From Cricetomys ansorgei (lineage: Eukaryota; Chordata; Mammalia; Rodentia; Nesomyidae), in assembly GCA_026225945.1 (NCBI GenBank), contig JAMJFZ010000711.1:2751001-2815000 (forward strand): a DNA stretch of 64,000 nucleotides. Reading direction: 5' to 3'. This document shows positions 1-12,022 of the stretch, piece after piece (within the stretch, counting starts at the first letter, position 1; every line of letters begins with the position of its first letter). The notes beneath the pieces were generated by a model that ran no database searches, was not told the origin of the DNA, and saw only the letters and a program-made list of their open reading frames with translations. The position numbers and the translations under genes are program-made.

Positions 1-3000
1 GACTATCCTCGAACTCAAGAGATCTGCCTGCCTCTCCATCCTGAGTGCTGGGGTTAAAGGTCTGTTGCACTACACTTGACTTGAGTTTTCGTAAAATTGT
101 TAAGAATGAATAGACTCACTTGTGCATGCCCCTCTCCCCAGTATGGTACTGGAGATCGAACCTAGGGATTAGGCACTCTAAAAAACTCTACCACAGAACT
201 GTATCCCAGCCCTTACTTGGTTTTGAAAATGCCGCCCACCCCATTTTTGTTTTCCTTATTTAAGCATGTTACGATTTTATAAACAGATACCTATTATGCT
301 CTTTAATCTATACTTATGACTTGGATATCTTCATGAGAGTATATTACCTTTAATATTACTAGCTTGTAGAATTTAAAGCTCTTTGTGTATTCATTGAATT
401 CCTTGTTTTCTGTGGTCTTTTTTTTTTAAATTCATGTCTAAGTATGTTTGTGTTGTGTGAGTATGCTATGTGTATATGATTGCCCTTGGAGGCCAGAAGA
501 GGGTATTGGATATCCTGGAGCTGAAGTTAAAGGCAGTAGATAGCCACTTGATATGGGTACTGGGAATTGAACTCTGGTCCTCTGGAAGTGCAAATACAGA
601 TGTGTTCCTTGCCAGTACACTACAATAAAAATAAAGTCCAACTAATTGTGTGTGTTTATGTATAATACTTAATTCCCTGAGTTTAAATTGTCATTAAAAG
701 TATACATACAGTCCAAGAGTATTTGGCACATGCCTTTATTACCAGCACTTGGGAAGCAAAGAGCTGTGGATTTCTGTGAGATTGAGGCCAGGCTTGTCTA
801 TGCATGAGAACTTGTCTCAAAAACCAAAACAAAAATGTATACATACGGCACAAATGAAGAAGTGAGGTTCTTGGCATCTTAAAAGGGAATTTATGAGAGC
901 ATCTGATAGAAAAAATGTTTCAGCACTTACAAACTTTTGTTTGAATTCAAGTTCTACTTTGTTAACTGTATAATTTTAAATAAATATTTAGTCTTTGTGA
1001 ACCTATGAAAGTTGGAGTCCTTGTGGAACAGTCATGAGTTTAAATGATTGCTTAATCCTAACACTATGCCAAGCATATACAGCCATCATACAACTATCAT
1101 GCAAAGCAATCTTGGATAACTGGAATGCTTCATATTTGAATATAGTTTAAACATCTTGAAGACTGATTATTTGCATTGGTTTTAGTTTGTAAAATTGCCA
1201 TGAGCCATTTACATTGGGGGCCCAGAATTAGCATTATAAAGCTCAAGTTCATAAAAATTGATTCACTTTTTAGTTAATAAAAATTGGGAAGGAGAGATGG
1301 CTTAGCAGTGAAGAGCATTTTGCTGCTCTTCCAGATGACCTGATTCAGTTTGCAACACCCACATAGCACCTCACAGCCAATTGTAACTACAGTTTCAAAG
1401 GATCCCATACCCTCTCTGTCCTCCAGGGACATAAGATAGACATGCATTACTCATACATACATGTAAGCAAAGCACCCATATACATAAAATAAGTAAATAT
1501 AAAATATTATTATAGGTATAGTAAAATTTCATTTTTCTCCAGTTTATATAAAGTGGATACCTAGGATAAACTGAAAACCCCAATAATATTCTGGAATCAA
1601 ATAATTGGATATGCAAGTGTTAGTTCTAGTACTAACTAAATCGTTGGCCTTAGGTAAACTGCTTAATCTATTAGTTTGCTCATCCATAAATTTTGGGATA
1701 ACTGTCGCATAAGGATGTTGTGTTGTTTAAATAGAATCCTGTTGGTAAATATCTTACATAGTGTTCAAAAAGATTTAATAAAGGGTAGCACTTACTTGAA
1801 CAAGGCATTTTGAACTGAAGTTTATTTGTAGAAATACTGAAATCCATTCACAGCCCAATCAATTTTGTTTTTGTTTTTAACTTTTCTTTTTTTGACATTT
1901 ATTTATGAGTGGGTGTGGACGTGGGCATGTGAGCACGACGGCTCACATGTGAAGGTCAGAAGACAACTTGTTGCAGTTGGTTTTCCCCTTCTGGCATGTG
2001 GGTCCCGAAGATTGAACTAAGGTCATTAGGCTTGGTGCTTTTACTCGCTGAACTGTCTTGCTGGCCTGGCTCCTCCCCCCCACCCCCAGACAGTTTTTAA
2101 AGAAGTTTGGGATGTTTTTCTGTCCCATTGCTAGCTATTTTGTGCCTCTTGGTTCATTTATTATTATGTCCTTTTGAATTTGTCTCAAATATTTGTCTGT
2201 GGATTGGCACTGGTCTGTGACAGTTTTTACTGGCTGTTATTAAAAGGCAAGATTAGACATGATAATATGATTATTTCAGACAGCCTGTTCGTGTGCTCTC
2301 TCCCTTCCTCCCTCCCTTTTCTCTTTCCTTTATCCTTTAAAATGTACATTTTGAAATAGTGTTGTTAGTTGGGCTTGTTGTTGGCTTATTGCTTGTGGCC
2401 CAAATTGGCCTTGAATATCTCATGAACTTTTGTATGGGTGTTTGTTTTTAATATTGCTGTTTTCCCCAATGTTGTTTACATATGTTTGTATAAGGTGTAT
2501 ATTGTGGGGTTGATTCTCTTTCATCTTTTATGGAGTTCTGGTGATTGAACTGAGGTTGGGAGGCTTGCATGGCAAGCACTTTACCTGCTGAGCCATCTTG
2601 TTGGCTCAACTTTGAGGTTTTTTGTTTCTGTTTTAAGTATTTTTTAAAATTTAAAAGTTAAGTCACTGAAAAAGTGACAGAAGACCATTAAGTTAATGAT
2701 ATTCACTGAAATAGTAAGGAAAAGCTCTGTACCTTGAAGGTATATGATATACAGGAAATTTATTAGCTTCGAAATACGTTGCTTACTTCCCCTATTACAA
2801 ACTATTTAAAATTGCATATTTGCCTATGTAGGATTTTTTTTTTTTAAATTTGAGGTACATGTATTAGATTACTTTTTTCCTTTTAACCTTTTTTTTTTTT
2901 CTTGTAGCCAATAATTTTGCAAGTTCACAATTAATCACTCTAGGGACTTCAGGAGATGGCTGTCCTATAATAAGAAGTAACAAAGTTGTTCCTAGATTGC

Positions 3001-3677
3001 TATAATGGGCAGAAAATAGGGACAGTGAAACAAGAGAAAATGGGAAATAGATATAAATTGTTGTTACATACATGACCAAAAGGTTAGTGGTCCTCTAGCC
3101 AAGAGTATTCCTAGAGTCCATGAAGTAGTGTTGTACATCTTACAGTGTGGTGGTAGCATAAGCTCATATGCAAGCATGATGTTTTGCTTTTAAGCAGTTG
3201 TGATAAGACCCATTAAGCCCATGGAATGATTAAGCTTTGTATACATGTAAATGTTGCTAAATCAATGAGTCTAGAATTATAAGACCCTTTTGAAAGATTG
3301 GTAAAGAGATGTAAATACTAAATGATTTTGTACTTTGTATTTATTTCTCATCCTAAAGCCAGTGTTTTTGAAGTAAAGGTAATTTAAGGGTTAGCAAACC
3401 TAAACATTCTCAAAAACTTGTATACCCTAAGTATTCATATTATTACCCCAAATTCTACTCTAAAGTAGCACCACTAATATGTGTACCACTTTGTATGGGA
3501 TAGTGTCAAAAACCATTTCTGGGGATGGAGAGATAGTTGAAGGGTTACAAGCATTGGCTGCTTTTCCAGAGTACCCAGGTTCAATTCCCAGCACCACATA
3601 GTTCCAGGAGGATCTGATACCCGCTTTTGCTCCATAGGATCCTGCGGCATGTAGGGCACATAAACTATCTCTCACTA

Positions 3678-3741
<64 letters not shown>

Positions 3742-5126
3742 ACGATAGAGATAAGATAAAACTAATTTTAAAAAATGAAGACCTGTGTAGAACTCCAGAA
3801 ATTCCCTTGGTATAAATGCTAACCTTCTGAAATTGGTTGTTTTTTTGTGTTTACACTCTGATTTGATAAGGAAGCAAGAGACTTTAGAAGCAAATAACTA
3901 CAACTTCCTATAAAGTGAAAGAATATCTTTTTGTGATCTTTCTAGACATTTTACCTGAATATATTTAGTGATTCAGAAGTCATCAAGTCATGTGATAGAC
4001 TCAACATTTTTAGATAGTTTTAATTCTTCTAATTCTTTAATGGTTTTAATTCTTTAAATCTTCTAGAATTTTTCACTCACTTTAGAAAAATATAATCTGA
4101 GAATTAAAGCTCTATGCATGTTATCCCAGCATTGGCAGGAGGCATCAGAGACTCAAGCTTGGTACTTACTGGCGTAGCATGACTAGTTCCAGGATAACAC
4201 AAGAAAGAGTAAGGTTGTCTTGTTTATGGGTTTGTGTTTCAGGCTTGTTCTAGACTAATTAGTATGCTTGGTCCCATACTTACCATTTCTAGTCTTAAAT
4301 GTTGTAAGTTGAATTGAGAGAATGGGTGGGAATTGGAAAAAGAATGTTTCTTTAATGTTCTAAAAACAGACACTGGTAGACACAAACAGTTGTGAGGTTG
4401 CATCTTTTAGACTCCTGCCAGTTCTCAGATTTATTTTAAAGCATGTAACTTCAAGGCCAGTGAAATGGCTCAGTGGGTTAAAAATGCTTTCCGCCAAGCA
4501 ACATGACCTGAATGTGTATCCCAAACTCCCAGGGTGGAAGGAAAGAACGTCTAGATTTGTCTTCTGATTTCCACACATACACTGTGACACATGCATGCCC
4601 ACATACATATGTACAGGCATACACACACACACACATATATGTAATAGTAAAACTTTTGGGTAAGATTGGGAAAGGAAAGTAGGTGAAAGAGATACAGGAT
4701 CTACAAGGTCATGGGTAGTGATAGCAGAAGATTGAAGAAGTTTTAGATGACGTTGAGTTTTAAGAAATTATCAAATGCAAAGTGCAAAAAGTTTCATTTT
4801 ACATATTGAAGTAAACTTTTGGCTCAATGCTAAGCCTTCATTCTTAGTTTTCTTAGTGGGTGATTTTAATGGAAATGTAGCTGTAATCTCAGCATTTCAG
4901 AGCTGAGGCAGGGGACCCACTTGGACTACAGCATAATTACTGTGTCTCCAAAAAAAAAAGTGTGACGTAATGGAGAACATTTTGCTTGAAAACTAGCTTT
5001 TTGGTTTAAGGAATTTACTGCTTTCCCCATTCTATTACATTATTGGATACAATTTATAGTCATTATGTTTAACTATAAATATAGTTACTAGAGATTTGAA
5101 CATTTTTGTATTTTGCTTTTTCTTAG
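1..5126 (+). other. PICALM intron (partial) with old SINEs
   Basis: I see no coding exon here. It holds degraded SINEs: antisense B1 at 1-76, antisense ID at about 128-212, antisense B3 at about 436-625, B1 at about 715-838, B2 at about 1284-1512, antisense B3-type at about 1888-2070 and 2505-2610, B2 at about 3515-3670, a B2/B4-type copy at about 4450-4640, and a B1 fragment at about 4880-4965. A (CT)n(CA)n run follows the 3515 SINE. The remainder is AT-rich and unique-looking, ending in a good polypyrimidine tract before the exon at 5127. Confidence 0.75.
3672..3742. repeat. (CT)n(CA)n compound microsatellite
   Basis: A run of alternating CT is followed directly by alternating CA. It sits at the 3' end of a B2-type SINE, so it probably grew from the SINE tail. 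Confidence 0.95.
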
Positions 5127-5234
5127 GATTCAGTCCTTCTCCAGTTGCACAGCCACATCCTTCAGCTGGCCTTAATGTTGACTTTGAGTCTGTGTTTGGA
5201 AATAAATCTACGAATGTTACTGCAGATTCCGCTG
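5127..5234 (+). CDS. Picalm: PICALM coding exon (FSPSPVAQPH...NKSTNVTADSA)
   Basis: This 108-nt exon follows a TTTTTCTTAG acceptor and ends at a GTAGGA donor. It starts in phase 1, with GA completing a Gly codon, and encodes FSPSPVAQPHPSAGLNVDFE and then SVFGNKSTNVTADSA. This is the serine/proline-rich stretch before FDELGG in PICALM. Because its length is a multiple of three and both ends share a phase, skipping it keeps the frame, and known PICALM isoforms differ in this region. Residues TADSA depart from the human IVDSG as I remember it, so this is a variable spot. No membrane or catalytic motif is expected here; the segment belongs to the disordered clathrin-binding half. Confidence 0.96.
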
Positions 5235-7361
5235 GTAGGAATTTTTTTGTTTTTTAATTCAAAACATGATAGTATACTAATGTAGATTCTCTACAGGAAA
5301 CATGACGCTTTTTTTAGCGCTTATAAGTTAGAGCAAATAGATCTTCTCCTAAATCACTTGATGGGAACTTCAAGGAGTATTAACTTTATCTTTTTCTTGA
5401 TAGCATTTTAGAGTTTGAGAAAGTTTTGTTTGTTCCACAGCACAATAAAAGAAAAAACAATTTCTTGGTGAAGTGTTAAATTGTTAGTGACTTTGTATGA
5501 AGTGCTACATAGCTTTTCAGTCATCATAATTTTTATTCTACTGAAGTAAACAACAACCATATTGTTATTGTGGTGTGGATTTTTGAAACTCAAAGACATA
5601 GCCTGTAGTACCGTGACTTGTTTAGATAGTTCATATACAAGTAAGTAGAGTGTGTTAAAGGGTTTGTGACTACAGGGCTTTTAAAAAGCCGTTTTAGTGA
5701 TGGTTACTATTGAAGAGCACTTACCAAAAACTATAACGCTCAGAATGAGGTTTGTACTTTTTACTTCCTGTTAGCTTGAAGTTTATAAAATTCCTATGGA
5801 ACTTTATAATGTTCTAATTTATTTGTACAGGGCGATTTATTGACTCTGGCCAACAAATTTTAACTTTAAAACATATTGTAATATTTATAGTTATATAATA
5901 TATAGTTATCCATAAAGTAAGAAGCAAACTTGTATGTATGGACTAAGAATTTATTTAGTATATACTAACAGGCTTCTAATTCTTTAGTTTGGAGGTTCAT
6001 TTGACTTTTCCCTTTTGAATTTGGCCTGCCCTAAGAAAAAAGAGTTGGAATAGTTGTTGATAATTTTGTAAATCACCATCTTGGTGACTTCCTATTTTAA
6101 GCTCTAGAACTCCTGGATCAATCATTTTGTTGAGCCCCTGAGTAGGCTCACTTGGTTGTATTTGTTTTTTATCTTCTACCCTTTGGTGGAGAAAGTTTAG
6201 AGTTAAATTTTTGTTTTTAGGTGAATTTATGTAATTAAGTAATTTTCTTTGGTACAGTTTGGTTCTTTTTAAAATTATTTTAATTAGTTAAAAATTTTAT
6301 TTTATTTATGTATATGGATATTTTGCCTGTTTGTCTCTATATGTACCACGTACACTTCAGGCACATTTGGAGGCCAGAAAGAGTGTTGGATTCCCTAGAA
6401 CTGGAATTTATTCCCAATTATTAGAAATGTGCCTTTTGGGGCCTCTGAGATGGTTCTGTGGTAATAGCACTTGCTGCCAAGCCTTACAACCTGATTTCAA
6501 TGCCCAGGTTGTACAGGGTAGAAGGAAAGAACCAACTACAAGTTCTCTCCTTCCCTTCTCTAACCCAACTCCTACAAGTTCTCCCCCCCCTTCACTTGCA
6601 CACACAAAGATAAATAAGAAAAAGATATTTTTATAAAAAGATTTATTGTAGCTGAGCATAATGGCATATGCTTTTAACCTCACCATTTGGAAGGCAGAGG
6701 TTCGAGGATCTCTATGAGTTTGTCAGCCTGGTCTACATAGAAGTTCTAGCCCAGTGAGAGCTGCACAGAAGGGACTTTACTCAAAAAAAAAAAAAAAAAA
6801 AAAAAAAGAACTTTTTTTTAATTTTCTATTTTCTGAAGTTACAGGATTTTTTTAAAAAATTATGTGCTTAGAGGAGATGGGTATGTGCACGTGAGTGCAG
6901 TTGCCTACAGAGGCCAGAGACATTGGAGCCCTTGGGATCAAGTTTGTGAGCTATCTGATGTGGGTGCTAAGAACTGTTGAGCCATTTCTCCAGCTCCAGA
7001 ATAAAAGACATTTTAAACTACTCATTCTCAACATAAAAGGGACTTTAGGATAGTGTTCAGAAAAATTTTGCTGTGATAGGGAGACATTTACATTCTATTT
7101 CCTTTCTTTTTATAGTGTTTTTTTCCTATCATCCCCTTTAACCTGGATTTAATTTTGTCATTAGATTAGTCAAATTATTTCTGTCAAAGTTCACTGGAAG
7201 ATGGCAGATTCCTCTTTCCACATGAGGGCATTTCCTAATGCCCATGTTCTGGGAAAACATTGCCAGTGAGTATACAAGGAGAAAAGAGAGAGAACTCCTT
7301 TAGAAAGCTATAGCGTGTGAAGTTCCTTACGCATCCCATTTCATCTGTTTGTAACTTTAAG
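5235..7361 (+). other. PICALM intron with SINE cluster
   Basis: No exon is visible. Positions 5235-6280 are AT-rich and show no recognised repeat. Positions 6290-7000 hold a tight cluster: antisense B3 (about 6290-6400), B2-type (about 6437-6640), B1 with a long A tail (about 6648-6807), and antisense B3 (about 6880-7000). Confidence 0.7.
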
Positions 7362-7493
7362 GCTTTGATGAACTAGGTGGACTTCTCAAACCAACAGTGG
7401 CTTCTCAGAACCAGAGTCTTCCAGTTGCCAAACTCCCACCTAACAAGTTAGTGTCTGATGACTTGGATTCATCTTTAGCCAACCTTGTGGGCA
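7362..7493 (+). CDS. Picalm: PICALM coding exon (FDELGGLLKP...SSLANLVG)
   Basis: This 132-nt exon lies between a TTTAAG acceptor and a GTAAGT donor. The first two bases complete the Gly codon opened by the previous exon. It reads FDELGGLLKPTVASQNQSLP and then VAKLPPNKLVSDDLDSSLANLVG, leaving one base that completes Asn in the next exon. The acidic and leucine-rich stretch DDLDSSLANLV resembles the short clathrin-contacting segments spread through AP180/CALM tails. That comparison is from family knowledge and was not tested here. Confidence 0.97.
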
Positions 7494-7583
7494 GTAAGTA
7501 GTCCTTTAATTCTTTAGTCATCCTTAAGCTTAAGTTGATTATTAAAATGATTCTGGTTTTTAAATTCTTTTCTCTTTTCCTAG

Positions 7584-7614
7584 ATCTTGGCATTGGAAAT
7601 GGGACCACTAAGAA
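7584..7614 (+). CDS. Picalm: PICALM coding exon, 31 nt (LGIGNGTTK)
   Basis: A 31-nt exon sits only 90 bases after the preceding one, between TTTTCCTAG and GTAAGT. It encodes (N)LGIGNGTTK plus two bases of the following Asn codon. Its length is not a multiple of three, so skipping it alone would break the frame. It must be included together with its neighbour at 7761. Confidence 0.96.
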
Positions 7615-7760
7615 GTAAGTGTCTTTTTTGTATTATTTATTATGTAGAAGCTGATGTGACTTTCACTTCAGAAGTATGTATAGAGATGTCAACTTGGTAC
7701 TATAAATATTGAATGTATTCACATAGTACAGAAACATTGTATGTTTATGTTTATTTAAAG

Positions 7761-7860
7761 TGATGTAAGTTGGAGTCAGCCAGGTGAAAAGAAGTTAACA
7801 GGAGGATCTAACTGGCAGCCAAAGGTTGCACCAACAACTGCCTGGAATGCTGCAACAATG
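7761..7860 (+). CDS. Picalm: PICALM coding exon (NDVSWSQPGEKK...TAWNAATM)
   Basis: This 100-nt exon follows TTATTTAAAG and ends exactly on an ATG codon before GTGAGT. It reads DVSWSQPGEKKLTGGSNWQP and then KVAPTTAWNAATM. The exon ends in phase 0, so the next exon can be either the microexon at 10283 (NGMHFPQY) or the exon at 11963 (APPVMAY) without a frame change. Together with the 31-nt exon upstream it restores the frame. Confidence 0.97.
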
Positions 7861-10282
7861 GTGAGTTGGGGAAGCTTCTTGATGCACTAATATATGAATA
7901 TTTTAACTAAATGTATAACAAAAATGTAACGTGAGAGACATAAGTGGAAAGATTATCACTGAGTTCTATTAGGCACTTCACTTCTTTAAAACTGACTTTC
8001 TTTGTCAGACACATTTTAATACCTAACAGTATTTAAAGATTACTCCATGCTAGACATCATTTTAGTAAGAAATGTGTGGTTGTGGTAGGAGCTATTTTCT
8101 CCCACTTTATAGACAAGGGGATACGTGCACAGTTACCAAGACATATGGCAGCATTGCAGAGTTCTTGAATGATACGATGCATTCTTAGCATGTGGCCAAG
8201 AGCTACAGCTGGGATGCTCTTAATCATACTGTATTGTCACTCTCAAATTTATTATTTATTGTCTGGAATCCTAAGTCTTTATAGCCTTCAGACCTCATCA
8301 TGTATAAACTAACTATTGTTAGTATTATAAAGTTTGTGGAGTTGATTCTCATTATTCATGGCTGTTTAATATTTAAAGTCACCCTGATCACTGAATTAGT
8401 GAATGCTTGAACTGCTGCTAGGAGAAACACACATTCATATATTTCACATAGTAATTTTAGATCCTAAAAAGCCTCATTGTAAGCCAGATACACTGGTGCA
8501 TGGCCTATAATCCCAACACTTGCAGGCAGAACATCTAATTTATTCTGTCTTACTGGGGAATGAACTTTTGTGTGATTGAATATTTATGCCTCTGCACATG
8601 TACGTGACTAACTTGGAAAGCACTGTGAATATTGAATTTGGGGATTTGCTAGTTAAGTAGCACTTAGTACTAAAGAGGTTCTATTGATATTTTTAATTAC
8701 TATAAGGCATGATAAGGCCCAGATATCTTTGGCTTGTTTTATTTTGATTACCAAGTCTCCTCTCCTTCACTTGGGGAAATGCATACCTTTCCTGGTGGAA
8801 CATGTTAAATGTGGCTTTCTTTTAATGGGATGAGCATTATAAGCACTATATATTATAGCCTCCCTGGTTGTTGTTAGAAAGCTGCATTGTACTTAATATA
8901 GCAGCTTTCTTGTCATTAAATCCCTTTTAGGACATTGCTCTATTTACCTTAGGTTGCTTCTGTGTTAAAATTGTGGGCTCAGGTTAGTTCCATGTACTGA
9001 TGTTTTGATACTTTTAAAGAGTTAATAGCTTTAGACTTTTAAAATGAAAATAATCATTTAACTTTGTTTTTTGAGGAGGCAAGTGTGTGTGAAAAGTTTT
9101 GTTATATAGCAGAAACTGGCTCTGAATTTATTAACTGGTCTAGACCAGCTTCAAATGCACTATCTTTCTCCCTCGGCCTCCCAAATGCTGCAATTACAAG
9201 TGTCTTATCACCATGTCTGGCTTTACAGTTTAGATTTTACATACAACATGAGCATATGCACATGATTTACAGTAAATGTATCCTAAGATTATATTGTTCT
9301 CTCAGGAGAGTTGGAATATATATAATCACCTTGAAGTACAATGTTATCTGTGCTTCTTTTTAAAATCCCCAAATCAAAAGCTTATTAAAATTGAAACTTG
9401 ATTCTAAATCTAGTGTTTTTCCATTATAACATGCCTCAGTGACTTAAACTGGTGACAGCAGTTAGGCTAGTGGGCTTCATAGCTGCAGATGGGATTATGC
9501 ATTAATAATGTATGTATAATGGTGTAAGTACAACGGTTAATATTAAAGCACGGTGGGTGTTTGCTTATTTAATGTTAAGTCATTAAACTTTATATTAATC
9601 TTTATGAAATATTGAAAGCATTGGGTAGCATTTGCCTTAAGATTGACTACTAGAATGTAATAAACACCCAACCATCTAGCATTTAACAGAATAACTATGT
9701 TGTATATGGTAGTGTGTGTCATTTCTTAAGATATATTGTTTTAAATATTTGTGTATATTTTATAGTTCATTTTTTGATGGCAAACGAATGTGTGGGGCCG
9801 GTGATGTAATTCACTAAGAAAAAACTGCTGCTTATGGTGTTTCTTTACATTTCTAACCTTTTAATTAATTCTTAAACACTGTCAAGGTTTTCAATTTTTA
9901 AAATGTGAAACAAATTTATTTTTTTTTAAATATTTGTTAAACCACAGACTCTTTTCATTGGTGGCCTCACCCTGGCGGTAGACACGTGATGTTATCTGTT
10001 TTGCACTTGAATTTTCCTTTCTGACGTCTGATATATTTTATATTACATTCGTAATTAGTGAATTATTGTGTATATAGAGGGAGCTAAATAAAGATTCTAT
10101 TTCCCTTGTCAACCTTGATAGTGTTTTGGTAGTAGATGTTCTTTCATTAGATGTATAAATACCCAGAATTTTAGGTAGTGAATGTATATGTAAACTAAAA
10201 TGCTCTGTGTATTTTGTTGTGTAAGTACTTGCTCTAATCCAGTGTTATTGCATTATGTAATTGTTCTCCCTGGGAAAAACAG

Positions 10283-10306
10283 AATGGCATGCATTTTCCA
10301 CAATAC
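10283..10306 (+). CDS. Picalm: PICALM 24-nt alternative microexon (NGMHFPQY)
   Basis: The sequence AAACAG is followed by 24 bases encoding N-G-M-H-F-P-Q-Y and then a consensus GTAAGT donor. The same eight residues occur between AATM and APPVMAY in the long PICALM isoform I know from human and mouse, so this is a genuine cassette exon. It starts and ends in phase 0. The upstream acceptor is weak, with a short pyrimidine tract interrupted by GGGAAAAA, which fits regulated inclusion. A long T/CT-rich tract begins about 25 nt downstream. It is too short for ordinary ORF detection. Confidence 0.95.
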
Positions 10307-10330
10307 GTAAGTGACCAAAAACTAGCCCTT

Positions 10331-10377
10331 CTTTTTTTTTTCTTTCTTTCTTTTTTTTTTTTTTTTTTTTTTTTTTG
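10331..10377 (+). promoter_or_regulatory. Poly-pyrimidine (T/CTTT) tract downstream of microexon
   Basis: A run of about 45 pyrimidines with TTTCTTTCTTTC spacing starts about 25 nt after the microexon donor. Such UCUU-rich tracts are known binding sites for PTBP-type splicing repressors of small exons. A role here is inference from position and sequence only. It could also be an old poly(T) SINE remnant. Confidence 0.4.
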
Positions 10378-10684
10378 CAATAAATTGGCATGCTATTAAC
10401 CACCGCTGCAGCAGAATCTCATAACCTTCCGGCTATTCCTTGTTTTCACATCAGATTTTCAGTGTGCCAGAAATTCTTCCTAGCATCTACTGATTTTCAT
10501 GGGTGTGTTGCAGAATTGATTCTGATGGTGGCATGGGAAATACCAATTTTTCTTTCTTGCTTAATATTCTGCCATTTGCTGCCAGATGGCTGGGTGTCTG
10601 TGTGTGTCTCTGTGCTGACACCATGCACTTGATGACTTTTTGAATGAAGGGAAATGTTGATTGTGGTAATGTTTAAATAACAAC

Positions 10685-10690
10685 TGCATG
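10685..10690 (+). promoter_or_regulatory. Candidate RBFOX motif TGCATG downstream of microexon
   Basis: A single TGCATG lies 379 nt downstream of the microexon donor. UGCAUG downstream of a cassette exon is an established RBFOX enhancer position. One hexamer occurs often by chance, so this is only a candidate. Confidence 0.3.
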
Positions 10691-11962
10691 TAATCTTACA
10701 GGCTTCTGCTGTATTTGGCAGTTTGTCTTACTGCTCTTGTAGATCTTGGTTTTGAAGTAGGGAGAGACCAATACGCCCTACCTGCTCACCTAAATACTAA
10801 ACTTCACTCTGTATAGTGTTTTTTCAAAGTAATGCTTCATTTAACTTCATGCGTATGTTCAAATTGCTGTATAATTTAATGTTTTCAAACATATTTTAGC
10901 CATGTTATTGGTCTTTCACCTGTATTCAGTTTTAGTCTTTTAATGAGAAGGACACAGGGAATATTGTTAAGACAGCAGCTGTATCTAAAGCAATTGTTTA
11001 TAGATTTACAAGTCATCAATTAAAGAAGTAGAATAAGGGGACCTCATTGTTCCTTTAATTAATCGATAGTTTTGGAACAAATTAGAAAACTAACATACAG
11101 CTATTTATGTGAAAGCTGTGATCATAGGAATAGTCTCTTGGTGGCACTTTGAGATCTTCTTAACATCAGGTTACCAATTGATAGGGAATCTTTAGTTTTT
11201 TTGTTTTGTTTTTTCTTTTTTCCTTCCAGTACTAAGGAAATACACTAAGAAATAGTCCATATTGTCTATTTTCTTCTTCTTAATTTTTCTTGATCTTCTT
11301 GTTGTTCTTGTGGTTGTTCTCCTTCCTCCTCTGCCCCTTTCTCCTTCTTCCTCTTTCTCTTCCTCCTTTTTTTTTTTTTTCGTCTTTTTGTTTTTTTGAA
11401 ATAGGGTTTCTCTGCGTAGCCTTGGGTATCCTGGAACTCCCTCTGTAGACCAGGCTGGCCTCAAACTCAGAGATTCACCTGTCTCTACCTCCAGAGTGCT
11501 GGGATTAAAGGCATGCACCACTACCATCCAGCATTATCTTTTTCTTGATAAACATTTTCATGAGAATGATGGACTTTAAAATTTGGAAGTTTAGATATTT
11601 TCAAATGCCCAAAGACCTTTTAATTTATTTGCCTATTTTGGTGGTGCTGGGGATAGAATCCAGGGTCTCAAGCAAAGTAGGCAGGTGCTCTATCCACAGG
11701 TCTTTGAAAGTGGTAAAAGTATGTTGTGATCTTAGACTATTGTTGAGTCTAAGTTTAAATGGTATTTTTTTCTAACAATTCTGCCTTTCTAATTTGAGAT
11801 ACCTTTTCTCATTATTAATTGACAGTTACTAGTAATCATGAGTTTCACTTAATCATAGCTGTCTTAGCAATTTGTTTTTAAATAGAAATCTGACAATCTT
11901 TTTGAATCTGTGACATACAGAAATTAACATTTTCTTGTTTACTTTTTCTTTCGCCATATCAG

Positions 11963-12022
11963 GCGCCCCCTGTAATGGCCTATCCTGCTACTACACCAAC
12001 AGGCATGATAGGATACGGAATT
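11963..12022 (+). CDS. Picalm: PICALM coding exon (APPVMAYPATTPTGMIGYGI)
   Basis: This 60-nt exon between ATATCAG and GTAAGT encodes exactly 20 residues, APPVMAYPATTPTGMIGYGI, in phase 0 at both ends. It can follow either AATM (exon 7761-7860) or NGMHFPQY (microexon). The proline- and methionine-rich, low-complexity composition is typical of the disordered CALM tail. Its symmetrical phase means it could also be skipped in frame. Confidence 0.97.

Larger units (their letters stand above)
7861..11962 (+). other. PICALM introns flanking the microexon
   Basis: These are the introns on either side of the 10283-10306 microexon. Recognised repeats are a B1 fragment at about 8479-8527, an old antisense B1 at about 9065-9223, an antisense B1 at about 11385-11535 preceded by a pyrimidine-rich run, and an antisense ID-like piece at about 11640-11700. 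From about 9225 to 11250 I recognise no SINE or LINE, which is unusual for this window. Confidence 0.7.

Noticed and set aside
3460..3815. Open frames with Ser-Leu and Cys-Val repeats over the CT/CA run
   Set aside because: They are translations of a microsatellite at a SINE tail and have no gene-like context.
9760..9830. Possible extra PICALM alternative exon near GGCAAACGAATGTGTGGGG
   Set aside because: It lacks a convincing acceptor-donor pair and has no match to a known PICALM segment.
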